Shown here: positions 34,164 through 42,193 of the stretch, piece by piece
Layout of the letters: each line of letters opens with the position of its first letter
Numbering within the stretch: position 1 is the first letter of the stretch
NCBI GenBank assembly: GCA_016709305.1
Contig: JADJNA010000048.1
Coordinates: 186,001-250,000 of the forward strand
Direction: 5' to 3'
DNA from: Candidatus Villigracilis saccharophilus
GTDB taxonomy: Bacteria > Chloroflexota > Anaerolineae > Anaerolineales > Villigracilaceae
DNA: 64,000 nt
The notes under the pieces: model-generated
The model's database searches: none
The model's input: only the letters and a program-made list of their open reading frames with translations
What the model was told of the DNA's origin: nothing
Position numbers and translations under genes: made by a program

Positions 34164-34604
34164 CTATTTTACTAGGATGGCTCCGGCCGCTATTGGGTCA
34201 AACCCCAGCGGCCATTGGGTGAACGTATTGTATTTCGTCTCTTTTAAAATTGTCCCGCTCAAGTTCGCGCCAACTAATTTGGAATAGCTTACATTCGCAT
34301 CGGTCAAAATGGCGCCGCTCAAGTCAGATTCGCTCATGTCGGTGTCGCTCAAGTTTGATTCCGTAAGGATTGCCCCATGGAAGTTAGCCTTGCTCAAGTT
34401 GGCTCCATCTAGGTTTGCTTTATATAAGTTGGCATAACGCAGCTTGGCTTTATCAAGGAACGCGCCATTCAGGTCTGCTCCGCTTAGCTCAGCTTTGCTC
34501 AAGTCCGCTCCGCTGAGGTCTGCTTTGCTGAGGTCAAGGCCCGTCAGCTGCAGCGGTTTTTCTCCATTCAATAATTCGACGAGTTCTTCTTTTGTAAATT
34601 GCAT
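34164..34604 (-). CDS. pentapeptide-repeat protein
   Basis: A 146-residue protein. Residues ~18-125 are about twenty tandem A(D/N)Lxx repeats (LDLSKADLSGADLSKAELSG and so on), which fold as a right-handed quadrilateral beta-helix. A short tail QWPLGFDPIAAGAILVK closes it, as is common in this family. No catalytic motif. Some such proteins bind DNA gyrase, but most have no known role, and none is assigned here. It stands alone between the terminator and the FAAL gene. Confidence 0.85.
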   Translation of the reverse strand: MQFTKEELVELLNGEKPLQLTGLDLSKADLSGADLSKAELSGADLNGAFLDKAKLRYANLYKANLDGANLSKANFHGAILTESNLSDTDMSESDLSGAILTDANVSYSKLVGANLSGTILKETKYNTFTQWPLGFDPIAAGAILVK

Positions 34605-34637
34605 TGCTTTGCCTTTCAGTATTACAGAATGTTTCTT

Positions 34638-36320
34638 CTAGTTTACATCAAGTTCTTTAAAGAACTTTTCTTTATTCGCCGAACGTGCCGTTTTTCCGCT
34701 GGAGGTTTTCACGATCCATTTTTCTCCAACCACCTTGACATGCCTCAGTGCAATGGCGGAGCTTTTGGTCACATGCTTGCGGATCGCGTCCGCGATGGCT
34801 TCCTGCTCGGACGGTTCTTCGCTGTCCACTTCGGCGATGATGACGACTTCCTCCGTCCCTGCTTCTTCATCGTACATGCCAAACGCCACCGCGCGGCCAG
34901 GATACACACCGGGTACTTCGCTGGTCAACGCTTCGAGGTCCTGCGGGTAAATATTTTTTCCACCGACGATGATCATATCCTTTTTGCGGCCAGAGACATA
35001 CAACTCGCCGTCTGCAAGAAAACCATAATCGCCAGTCATGTACCAGCCATCGCGCATCGCCAATTCGGTTGCATCGGGACGGTTGTAGTAACCGCTCAAC
35101 ATGCAGTTACTTTGCAGCACGATCTCACCTACTATACCGTCAAGATTGTCTTCCCCGTTTTCATTGATCACGCGGATTTTCGTGTTATCGAGCGGACGTC
35201 CCGACGACATCACTTTCATTGATGAGCGACCGGCCACGGGCGGATTCACGATGCGTTCCATCATGAAAGATTCACGGTCGATTTCAAGGACAGTTGGTCC
35301 GGCTTCCATTGAACTTTGAGTGACCCCGAAGACATTCTCGGCCATGGCATAGGATGTCTGCAAACTCTGTGGACGCAGTCCGAACTTCCCGAACTTCTCC
35401 GCGAAGAGGCGGTGGCTTTCGGTGTGGACTGGTTCGGAGCAATTGATGATCGCGCGCCAGGTGGAGAGGTCAACGCCTTCAAGATTTCGCTCGCGGATCT
35501 TGTTCGCGCAAAAATTGTAGGCAAAATTTGGAAGCCAGCTTAATGTCCCTTTGTATTGCGAAACGGCCTGCATTAACTTGTAAGGTGCGCGCACCCAATC
35601 GAAAGGCGACAATTCAACGACCGGCACGCGCAAGAGAACTGGCATGAGGAAGCAAGAGATCAATCCCATGTCGTGATAAAGAGGAAGCCAGGAGACGATG
35701 ACATCTTTTTCGGGGTCGAGTTGAATGGCTGTGCTGTATGCCTCAAGTTGATTGAGCACAGCTTTGTGCGAGAGCGCCACACCTTTTTGCAAACCCGTTG
35801 TCCCGGACGAATGCTGTAAGATGACAATATCTTCTGGTGATGCCTTCATGCCTTGCAATGAATCGAAATCAGGTTCAGATTGCCGTTCGATGGTATTTGT
35901 AATGATTACCCTCCGAATCGAGTCGCCGGGCACGAGTGCCGAGCGCGCCTCAGATTCGAATTCGTCAGATGTGATGATTGCAACTGGTTTTGTGATTGAG
36001 ATTAACGAAGCCAAATCCGCGCGATACCGTTCTGGTGATAGTTTCTCGCTCAAGAACGGCATGATCGCGGGAATCGCGCCATGCAGAATCGCACCCCAAA
36101 AAGAGAAGGCCAAATCCTGTCCGTGCTGAAGGATGAGCAAAACCACTTCGCCGGGTTTGATTTCTTCGCGGGCATAAGTCAAGGCGTATTGATTCGCGCC
36201 GAGGATCAACTGGCGATAGGTCAACTCCGAATCAGGCTGACCGGCAAATTGCAAAACAATGCTCCTTTTCTCAGGGACTTCCAAAAAGGAGCGGTGGAGA
36301 AGATTTGAGAGTGTTGTCAT
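34638..36320 (-). CDS. fatty acyl-AMP ligase (FAAL-type)
   Basis: A 560-residue adenylate-forming enzyme. HSSGTTGLQKGVALSH near 185 is the P-loop, WLPLYHDMGLI near 225 is typical of FAALs, SYAMAENVFGVT near 325 is motif A5, and DGWYMTGDYG near 418 is A7. The C-terminal TSSGKTARSANKEKF contains the catalytic Lys. FAALs adenylate a fatty acid and load it on a carrier protein rather than on CoA. The carrier gene lies 65 bp upstream on the same strand, followed further upstream by MBOAT and SGNH genes, so the acyl group is probably destined for an extracytoplasmic acceptor. Confidence 0.88.
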   Translation of the reverse strand: MTTLSNLLHRSFLEVPEKRSIVLQFAGQPDSELTYRQLILGANQYALTYAREEIKPGEVVLLILQHGQDLAFSFWGAILHGAIPAIMPFLSEKLSPERYRADLASLISITKPVAIITSDEFESEARSALVPGDSIRRVIITNTIERQSEPDFDSLQGMKASPEDIVILQHSSGTTGLQKGVALSHKAVLNQLEAYSTAIQLDPEKDVIVSWLPLYHDMGLISCFLMPVLLRVPVVELSPFDWVRAPYKLMQAVSQYKGTLSWLPNFAYNFCANKIRERNLEGVDLSTWRAIINCSEPVHTESHRLFAEKFGKFGLRPQSLQTSYAMAENVFGVTQSSMEAGPTVLEIDRESFMMERIVNPPVAGRSSMKVMSSGRPLDNTKIRVINENGEDNLDGIVGEIVLQSNCMLSGYYNRPDATELAMRDGWYMTGDYGFLADGELYVSGRKKDMIIVGGKNIYPQDLEALTSEVPGVYPGRAVAFGMYDEEAGTEEVVIIAEVDSEEPSEQEAIADAIRKHVTKSSAIALRHVKVVGEKWIVKTSSGKTARSANKEKFFKELDVN

Positions 36321-36329
36321 GAAATTCCT

Positions 36330-36377
36330 ATCCGCAGATTTTTCTTTGAAATCTGTTCAATTTGCCATATCTGCGGA
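36330..36377. repeat. imperfect palindrome between carrier and FAAL genes
   Basis: ATCCGCAGAT and ATCTGCGGAT are inverted arms about 28 bp apart, sharing sequence with the repeat at 21605-21680. Non-coding and intra-operonic. Confidence 0.55.
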
Positions 36378-36385
36378 TTATTCCT

Positions 36386-36631
36386 TTACTGCCGCGAAGT
36401 GATCAGTTCTGTCAGCTGGGACAAATTATCGAATGTTTGGGCATTCAACTCGGTATCCTCGATGCGCACATTGAAGGTGTCTTCAATAAATAATGCCAGA
36501 TCCATCAAACTAAAAGAATCGATCAATCCGCTGGAGATCAGGGACTCGTCGGGTGTGATAACTTTATTTGCTTGTTTTAATATTTTTTCTGCAATGAATT
36601 TTGCAAGGGTAGCAGTGATATTTTCAGTCAT
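36386..36631 (-). CDS. acyl carrier protein
   Basis: An 81-residue carrier protein. LIDSFSLMDLALFIEDTFNV contains the DS motif whose Ser accepts 4'-phosphopantetheine. Length and acidic helix III (RIEDTELNAQTFDNLSQLTE) are typical. It sits between the SGNH lipoprotein and FAAL genes and is the expected acceptor of the adenylated acyl group, equivalent in position and role to DltC. Confidence 0.9.
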   Translation of the reverse strand: MTENITATLAKFIAEKILKQANKVITPDESLISSGLIDSFSLMDLALFIEDTFNVRIEDTELNAQTFDNLSQLTELITSRQ

Positions 36632-36642
36632 GGGTTCTCCTA

Positions 36643-37593
36643 TTATTTATTTATTTTACTTCTTACAGCATCCAACACCTGCAGCGCTGTGAGATTTCGC
36701 ACAGGCCATGCGCGTTCCATGTTTGCTGGCTCATCAAAGTAATAATTTTTCCCAAGCGATAAATGGAAACCATCGTTAAGACCCAGGTCAAAACCGTTGT
36801 TTGGCAGGTCGTGGACCGCAGCCCAGAAATTCCACAGGGGGACATCGTAATCGCTGGCGATCTCTGCGATCTTGGCATTGATACTATGATTACCTTCGAG
36901 GTTATCAGCTTTTGTCGCAAGGATCGGCACCACGCCTTGTGAAATGGAATATTCAACGATCTTGCGCATGTAACTGCCATACTTGGCGGCGGTCTGTGAA
37001 TTGAAATTCGTCTCCATACTGATCAGCACAACTGATGGATGGTTCAATCGGATCTCGCAAGCCAGCGGGGTTTCACCTTTCTCGCATAATTTCGGATCTG
37101 CCCGTAGGGGAGAAAGCACCGCCGCCACATTGAATCCATCCTTAACCGCCAGGCTCTGGCGTGAGAAAGATCCTTGATAATGATCAATTGTAGGCTGTAG
37201 ATTAGTGTATTCTCCGAGATTGTAACGGTCCTCATGATCGAAATCCACCAGAAAGAAATCTGTGCTGGTTTGGCAGTCACCAACCTTTGAGAACGCATTT
37301 GGGTCATTGCCCAGCTCAAGGCCGTGCCGATAGATTTCTATGACTGTGTCGCTTATAACTGGTACGATTGGCAGGTCCTGCCATTCTCCTGCCGCCAAAG
37401 TGGGGTGTGCCGTGGGAGGGAAAAACACCTCAGTTGGGCTTTTAGTCTCTGCGGCTGGCGGCGCGGGTTTTTGTATGGTCGGTGTTGAACTTTTATTTAA
37501 AGAAGCGGCAACGGTGGGCTGAGTGACATTGTTGCCGCAGGATGCTATTAATAAAGAGAGTGCCAATAGCAAGATGAAACGAACTTTATACAT
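36643..37593 (-). CDS. SGNH-like lipoprotein with Cys at the nucleophile position
   Basis: A 316-residue lipoprotein: signal MYKVRFILLLALSLLIASC with lipobox ASC, a Pro/Thr-rich linker, then an SGNH-type domain. Block I reads FSKVGDCQTS, giving Cys where GDS-type hydrolases have Ser. SMETNF near 190 and LNDGFHLSLG near 285 (DxxH-like) provide the other blocks. AGGAG lies 5 nt before ATG 37593. It overlaps nothing but follows the second SGNH gene closely. It is probably an extracytoplasmic acyl-transfer component of the cluster; with Cys in place of Ser it may be a thiol enzyme or a binding protein. Confidence 0.75.
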   Translation of the reverse strand: MYKVRFILLLALSLLIASCGNNVTQPTVAASLNKSSTPTIQKPAPPAAETKSPTEVFFPPTAHPTLAAGEWQDLPIVPVISDTVIEIYRHGLELGNDPNAFSKVGDCQTSTDFFLVDFDHEDRYNLGEYTNLQPTIDHYQGSFSRQSLAVKDGFNVAAVLSPLRADPKLCEKGETPLACEIRLNHPSVVLISMETNFNSQTAAKYGSYMRKIVEYSISQGVVPILATKADNLEGNHSINAKIAEIASDYDVPLWNFWAAVHDLPNNGFDLGLNDGFHLSLGKNYYFDEPANMERAWPVRNLTALQVLDAVRSKINK

Positions 37594-37607
37594 TCCTTCT
37601 CCTAAAC

Positions 37608-38702
37608 TTATTTGCATATCCCCTCAATAATGGGTTTGATTTTTTCAGCAAGGAATGCTTCCCCTGCAGGGGTGAGGTGGATCGCGCTGTTGGTGAATTC
37701 ACTTGCAGGGACCGCATCCCAAAGATCCGTATAAGTCCAGTTGTTTTTCAGGCTTAGCTTGCTCATCATCGAACGATATTGATCATAGGCCCAGCGCGGG
37801 TAAAAGAAATTATAGCGGATATCGCTGTTTATGCCTGTGCTGATCAACATTGGTTCGTTGACAATTAGGACGGCGGTGTCTCCTGCCATATTCATGCCAG
37901 CTTCAAGGACATTCAATGCGAGCAGGTTTTCATCCATTACAGGCGGCTCGAACTTATGAAATTTTTGGTCGGCTTCCAGATCAGTTTGCGCCTTCTGATA
38001 ATCAGTCGGGTAGGTCTGATCAATGCCTGTGGCAGCCCACATCACACCATACAATTGCAGGCGGAGTACATCTGCGAGCGCTCTCTGCTTCCCGATAATA
38101 GTACTACCCCAAAATGAGTCCCGGATAAAAGCAGGGTCATTCGCGTCAACCATCAGCCCGTATCTGGTTGCCAGACGAAGAAGGGTTTCCTCGTTGTTTG
38201 CGACCAATGGTGATGCGGTCTGTTTCTCCAGCGGGAATGCTTCCAGGGTGGTAAGCCAAATGATCAAGTCTGGTTGATACTTCATTGCATGGGACAGCAG
38301 AAGCACATCCTTGGTCAACGAAATGGTTGGATATCCCAAATTATAGACGCGGATACTTTTCGCGCACACCGAAAAATCTGCAGAATTAAGCTGCCCTGCG
38401 AGAGTCTCCTCAGGTTTTAGCAATGTCCCCCAAACAGAAGAATCACCGATCAGGATCACGCGGAATTCATCAGCTTGTTTATTATCACCATTGATTTCAT
38501 GCGACGCGAACATCGCATCCAGGTCAAACAGGCTCAGGTTATATGCCTTGGCTGAGTTCTCCCCAAACGGCAGTCGCTCCCGTCCTGGAAAGATGACATT
38601 GTATGCCGAAAAATTACCAACCCGCGGTTGCAGAATGGCGAATACTACATTAACAATAATGAAGAGAAGGAAGCCTTTTAGAATGATATTAATTGTTTTC
38701 AT
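37608..38702 (-). CDS. membrane-anchored SGNH protein (DltD/AlgJ-like role)
   Basis: A 364-residue protein with an N-terminal anchor (IILKGFLLFIIVNVVFAIL) and an extracytoplasmic SGNH domain. LIGDSSVWGTLL near 95 is block I with the nucleophile Ser. NSAIHLTPAGEAFL near 345 holds the catalytic His, though the usual Asp three residues before it is not present. It lies 9 bp downstream of the MBOAT gene. By analogy with DltD it would move an acyl group from the membrane relay to the final acceptor. Confidence 0.75.
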   Translation of the reverse strand: MKTINIILKGFLLFIIVNVVFAILQPRVGNFSAYNVIFPGRERLPFGENSAKAYNLSLFDLDAMFASHEINGDNKQADEFRVILIGDSSVWGTLLKPEETLAGQLNSADFSVCAKSIRVYNLGYPTISLTKDVLLLSHAMKYQPDLIIWLTTLEAFPLEKQTASPLVANNEETLLRLATRYGLMVDANDPAFIRDSFWGSTIIGKQRALADVLRLQLYGVMWAATGIDQTYPTDYQKAQTDLEADQKFHKFEPPVMDENLLALNVLEAGMNMAGDTAVLIVNEPMLISTGINSDIRYNFFYPRWAYDQYRSMMSKLSLKNNWTYTDLWDAVPASEFTNSAIHLTPAGEAFLAEKIKPIIEGICK

Positions 38703-38711
38703 AAAGCCTCA

Positions 38712-40139
38712 CTATCTCATCCCAAACAATTTCAAAAATACCTGCACCGAAGTGGACGTTGAAGATAAAGCGAAAAATATCCAGCCAAGCGCGACGAAGT
38801 TAAATGTAATTACAACTCCGCTCATATTCAAAATGTTTTTTCTAAAAGGGGTTGTCGCCCACTCCCCAGCGCGGACTTTGGCCATGTCACTCCAGCGGTT
38901 ATGAATGAAGAGACCAACTCCATGCCACAGTCCCCACAGCGCAAAATTCCACGTTACGCCGTGCCAGAATCCGATCAATAGCATTGTCGCGATCTGTGTT
39001 GATGCGATCATAACCGGCGCAGGCATGGGGTTGTTCCACGATCTCAGCCAGCGTGTGACCGGGTTGAAGAAATACGCGCGGAACCATTGCGTCAAGGTCA
39101 TGTGCCAGTTGTTCCAGAACTGGGTCAGGTTTGGTTTTAGATAAGGCGCGGAAAAATTCTCAGGTAATTGAATTCCCAGAAATTTGGAAATGCCAATGGC
39201 AATGTCGGTGTATCCGCTAAAGTCAAAGTAGATCTGAAATGCGTAGGCATAAAGAAGAATCCACAGCCAGCCAGTCGAGCGGACTTGCAATGCGTTCGTG
39301 TCGTTCAATGCGATCAAAGCCAGTGCATCCGCCACGACGAATTTTTTGAACAATCCCAGCATGAAGCGCTGGCTCGCGATCAACAATTCATCGTTTCCAA
39401 GAGTGGATGGTTTTCGCAGGTCTTTGATAAATCGTTCAATGCGGTCAATAGGGCCTGCCGTAAAAGCGGGGAAGAAAATAACATAGGTCACGTATTCGGC
39501 CAGATCAACAGCGGGCAGTCGGCCCATTTGACGGTCGCGCAGGGTGTGGATGATGCGGAAAGCAACGTATGAAAATCCCAGCCAGCGCAGGTCAATGGCT
39601 TTTGCTTCGGTGAGTGATTGATCCGTGAGGGAGCGAATTCCGTAACTGATCCAATACGCTAGCGCGGGGATTTTAATGGCAAGGAAAATTACAATCAGAC
39701 CGATGATGCCTGTGGCTAATAAAGCGGCGCTGAAGCGTGTCAGGCGAGTCACCAAAAGGAAGATGAAGCCCGAGAATGCCAGGATCAGCAGCAGGGTTAA
39801 AGGTTGAGGCGGGCGGGAGGGGGTGAAGATCGAGTCGAAGGGCAGGAAGCGGGTCAGGTTAAGAAGTAGAACAGTCCCAGCGAGAATCGCAACGACGACC
39901 CAATTCTTTTTTTCGCGGCGTGATTCTTCGGCTGCGGTGATGAACCAACTGAAAACAGTGATGGTGAGTGTGGCAAGGGGAATCCAAAAATCGAATCCGC
40001 GCAAAGGCAGGGCGGGCTGCAGCCAGAAAATGACCAGGACGCTCGCGTTCAGTAGAAAATGCTTGCGGCCGCGCTCGCGCATGACCAGCCCCCAAAACAA
40101 AGCGGCCGCCGCAACGATCAGAATTTGGAGGATCGTCAT
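38712..40139 (-). CDS. MBOAT-family acyltransferase (DltB/AlgI-like)
   Basis: A 475-residue polytopic membrane protein with about ten segments. LTQFWNNWHMTLTQWFRAYF near 335 and IGFWHGVTWNFALWGLWHG near 395 carry the conserved MBOAT His. Its ATG directly abuts the stop of the 38-residue microprotein gene (TAAATG). Downstream come two SGNH proteins, the carrier and the FAAL. In the Dlt pathway the equivalent enzyme takes the acyl group from the cytoplasmic carrier and passes it through the membrane. Confidence 0.88.
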   Translation of the reverse strand: MTILQILIVAAAALFWGLVMRERGRKHFLLNASVLVIFWLQPALPLRGFDFWIPLATLTITVFSWFITAAEESRREKKNWVVVAILAGTVLLLNLTRFLPFDSIFTPSRPPQPLTLLLILAFSGFIFLLVTRLTRFSAALLATGIIGLIVIFLAIKIPALAYWISYGIRSLTDQSLTEAKAIDLRWLGFSYVAFRIIHTLRDRQMGRLPAVDLAEYVTYVIFFPAFTAGPIDRIERFIKDLRKPSTLGNDELLIASQRFMLGLFKKFVVADALALIALNDTNALQVRSTGWLWILLYAYAFQIYFDFSGYTDIAIGISKFLGIQLPENFSAPYLKPNLTQFWNNWHMTLTQWFRAYFFNPVTRWLRSWNNPMPAPVMIASTQIATMLLIGFWHGVTWNFALWGLWHGVGLFIHNRWSDMAKVRAGEWATTPFRKNILNMSGVVITFNFVALGWIFFALSSTSTSVQVFLKLFGMR

Positions 40140-40256
40140 TTAGAAACCTTGATAGATCCACGTTGGACTGCTGTCTGCGGTGAAGATCACCAGAGCGATC
40201 AAGATCAGGCAGAATAGCAAAGCAAGCAGGTTTTCACGGGACAGGATTCTTTTCAT
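40140..40256 (-). CDS. 38-residue membrane microprotein with C-terminal WIYQGF
   Basis: MKRILSRENLLALLFCLILI and 18 further residues, ending SPTWIYQGF. It has a short basic N-terminus, one membrane helix (about 9-27) and a short outward tail. The tail fits the aromatic-x-Tyr-x-x-Phe pattern of DltX, where, as I recall, the C-terminal Tyr is the acyl relay between DltB and DltD. The stop codon abuts the MBOAT start (TAAATG), so the two are made together. No clear Shine-Dalgarno is visible. It is too short for routine gene callers; the case rests on position and the tail motif. Confidence 0.68.
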   Translation of the reverse strand: MKRILSRENLLALLFCLILIALVIFTADSSPTWIYQGF

Positions 40257-40317
40257 AAAGGGGACAGGGGATGGTAGACTGTGGACCGTGGTTCATTGTC
40301 TACGGTCTTCGATCTAT

Positions 40318-40719
40318 CTATTGCACTCCGCAAATCAGCCAGTCGCCGCTTTGTTCCACGACTTGATAGGTGCGGGTGGACAGGTCAAGTTCCTGGTTTT
40401 CGCCGTTGTAGCTGAGGATCATTTTTCCTGTACATTCAACCAGTGTCAACTCTCCATCTGTGCCTGTCTCCTGACAGGCAAACCCTTCAAGGGTTGATGT
40501 CACCGCCTGAAGTGAATCCAGTTCGATCAACGCATCCGATTCCCAGTCCGCGCAGGAAAGCGCGGAGAGTTTGTCCGCATCGTTCGCAACGATCGCGTTG
40601 ACGTAACCTTCCACTGCTCCGACGGCAGGACTGGATGCGACGCTCGATCCGCAGGCGGATAACAGGCTGCTCAGCCCAAATATACAAATAAATAATAATT
40701 TTTTCACGAAATTCTCCAT
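40318..40719 (-). CDS. small lipoprotein of unknown function
   Basis: A 133-residue lipoprotein: signal FVKKLLFICIFGLSSLLSAC with lipobox SAC, then a domain of about 105 residues (VEGYVNAIVANDADKLSALS, CADWESDA, CQETGTDGEL) with three further Cys, and a final WLICGVQ. The fold looks like an NTF2/DUF4878-type small domain, but this is a guess. It is the first gene of the minus-strand acyl-transfer cluster, 61 bp before the microprotein gene. Confidence 0.75.
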   Translation of the reverse strand: MENFVKKLLFICIFGLSSLLSACGSSVASSPAVGAVEGYVNAIVANDADKLSALSCADWESDALIELDSLQAVTSTLEGFACQETGTDGELTLVECTGKMILSYNGENQELDLSTRTYQVVEQSGDWLICGVQ

Positions 40720-40739
40720 TGTTTGTGGGTGTTCACAAT

Positions 40740-40925
40740 GTCTTTGCGAGGGGGTCGCTTGTTCGACGAGCGCCTGGGTATTATCAGGTTAACGTGCCCA
40801 ATGCCGGCGTGGCGGCGGCGCAAGAGCGTTTATTAGGCAATTTACGTTAATCAGAATAGGAGACCGCTCACCTGCGCTGGTGTGCGGCGCAAGGGTCGGC
40901 TAAACACAAAAGCGCCTCGCAGCGA
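40740..40925. repeat. MITE-like repeat, copy D (diverged/expanded)
   Basis: Starts GTCTTTGCGAGG and ends CCTCGCAGCGAC, about 186 bp apart, and retains GGAGACCGCTCACCTGCGCT and CGGCGCAAGGGTCG from the family. It is longer than the others because of inserted sequence in the middle. It occupies the gap between the divergent lipoprotein and dolichol-kinase-like genes. Confidence 0.55.
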
Positions 40926-41040
40926 CATTATTGTTGATTATGAAAAACAATGGCGGATTATAGCATGGAGATATTTGCCGGAATATCTTTTTTGGTGGAG
41001 GCGGGTTTTATTGTGCAAACCATTTCTTCAGGAGTTTCAT

Positions 41041-41865
41041 TTGAATAATTACATCGCCCTCATCATTACCTTTGCACTTTCCATGCTGTTTCTGCGTTCC
41101 ATGGATTACATCGCGCACCGCGGCTGGATGGACAGCAAGCTCAGCCGCAAGGTCATTCATATTGGGACAGGTCCGCTGTTTGTGCTGTGCTGGTTCCTCT
41201 TCCGCGATACGCCTGACGCACGCTGGCTGGCGGCGCTGGTGCCTTTTGCGATCACAGTTCAATTCGCATTGATCGGTTTGGGCGTTATCAAGGATGAAGC
41301 CTCGGTGCAAGCCATGTCCCGCACGGGCGACCCGAAGGAGATTTTGCGCGGGCCGCTTTATTACGGGATCATGTTCGTGGTTTTGACATTGATCTATTGG
41401 AAGGATTCTCCGATCGGCATAATCGCCTTAATGATGATGTGCGGCGGCGACGGCATTGCAGATGTTGTGGGACGCCGTATTGCTTCGCCTAAACTCCCGT
41501 GGAGCCGCGAGAAATCCATCGCGGGAACATTGGGTGTTTTCGCGGGTGGTTGGTTGATGTCTTTTGGAATTATCTATATTTATATACTGACTGGAGTGTT
41601 CCCTGCGCCGTTTACAAATTATCTTTTCCCGATCACGCTCATTGCGCTCGCGGGCGCTTTGATTGAGTCTCTTCACTATAAAGATATTGACAACGTGACA
41701 ATGACACTGGCTTCGGCAGTGGTTGGAAGTTTGTTTTCTAAAACGTTGGTTCCAAAAAAAAAAAAGGGGGGAGGGGGGGGGGGGGGGGAGGCACCAACTT
41801 TTGGGGGGGGGGGAAATGGGAAAGGGGGCGGCGGGGGGCGGCGGGGGGGGCCGTTTTCCGTTTGA
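41041..41865 (+). CDS. dolichol/phytol-kinase-like membrane protein, corrupted 3' end
   Basis: A polytopic protein of the SEC59/phytol kinase (CTP-dependent polyprenol kinase) type with about seven membrane segments. LSRKVIHIGTGPLFV near 33, MMMCGGDGIADVVGRRIA near 140 and SREKSIAGTLGVFAGG near 162 are the conserved blocks. TTG 41041 is chosen as start because AGGAG lies 6 nt upstream. The recognisable protein ends near 41750 (SLFSKTLVPK). The remaining ~37 codons come from A- and G-runs and are not believable, so the true stop is lost in damaged sequence. Confidence 0.78.
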   Translation: MNNYIALIITFALSMLFLRSMDYIAHRGWMDSKLSRKVIHIGTGPLFVLCWFLFRDTPDARWLAALVPFAITVQFALIGLGVIKDEASVQAMSRTGDPKEILRGPLYYGIMFVVLTLIYWKDSPIGIIALMMMCGGDGIADVVGRRIASPKLPWSREKSIAGTLGVFAGGWLMSFGIIYIYILTGVFPAPFTNYLFPITLIALAGALIESLHYKDIDNVTMTLASAVVGSLFSKTLVPKKKKGGGGGGGEAPTFGGGGNGKGGGGGRRGGPFSV

Positions 41866-42135
41866 AAAAGATAGTATTAAAATGTGGAGAAAATAAAAAA
41901 TACGGGTTGGATCAAGATAAAAAAAATACCCGGGTGTTTTGTTTTTATTGTTGTGTGGGTTTTTTGGGGGGTTTTGGTAGGGGGGCCCCCTTTCCTATTT
42001 TTTTTTAAAAGGGGGTATAACGCGGGGCCCCCCCCGGGGCGGTGCGCACCCCCCGCTTAAAGGGGGGACCAAAAAAAAGAAAAAAAAAAAAAAAAGCGGG
42101 GGCAGAGGCGGAAAAGCCGGGGGGAAAAGCAGTGG
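41753..42135. other. homopolymer-rich, probably artefactual sequence
   Basis: About 380 bp of alternating long runs: A12, G16, G10, repeated G6-G8, C8, T9 and A15, with almost no normal sequence between. Base use is unlike the rest of the window and it destroys the 3' end of the upstream gene. It looks like a basecalling, polishing or assembly fault, not biology. Confidence 0.8.
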
Positions 42136-42193
42136 TTTGCCAAGCTATGCGAGGGAAGATCAGGTGGTTTTGTTCTTTATAAGGAGTAACATA

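Noticed and set aside
41866..42130. Extended G-quadruplex or regulatory low-complexity region
   Set aside because: The tract mixes A, G, C and T homopolymers and truncates a conserved gene, which fits a sequencing artefact better.
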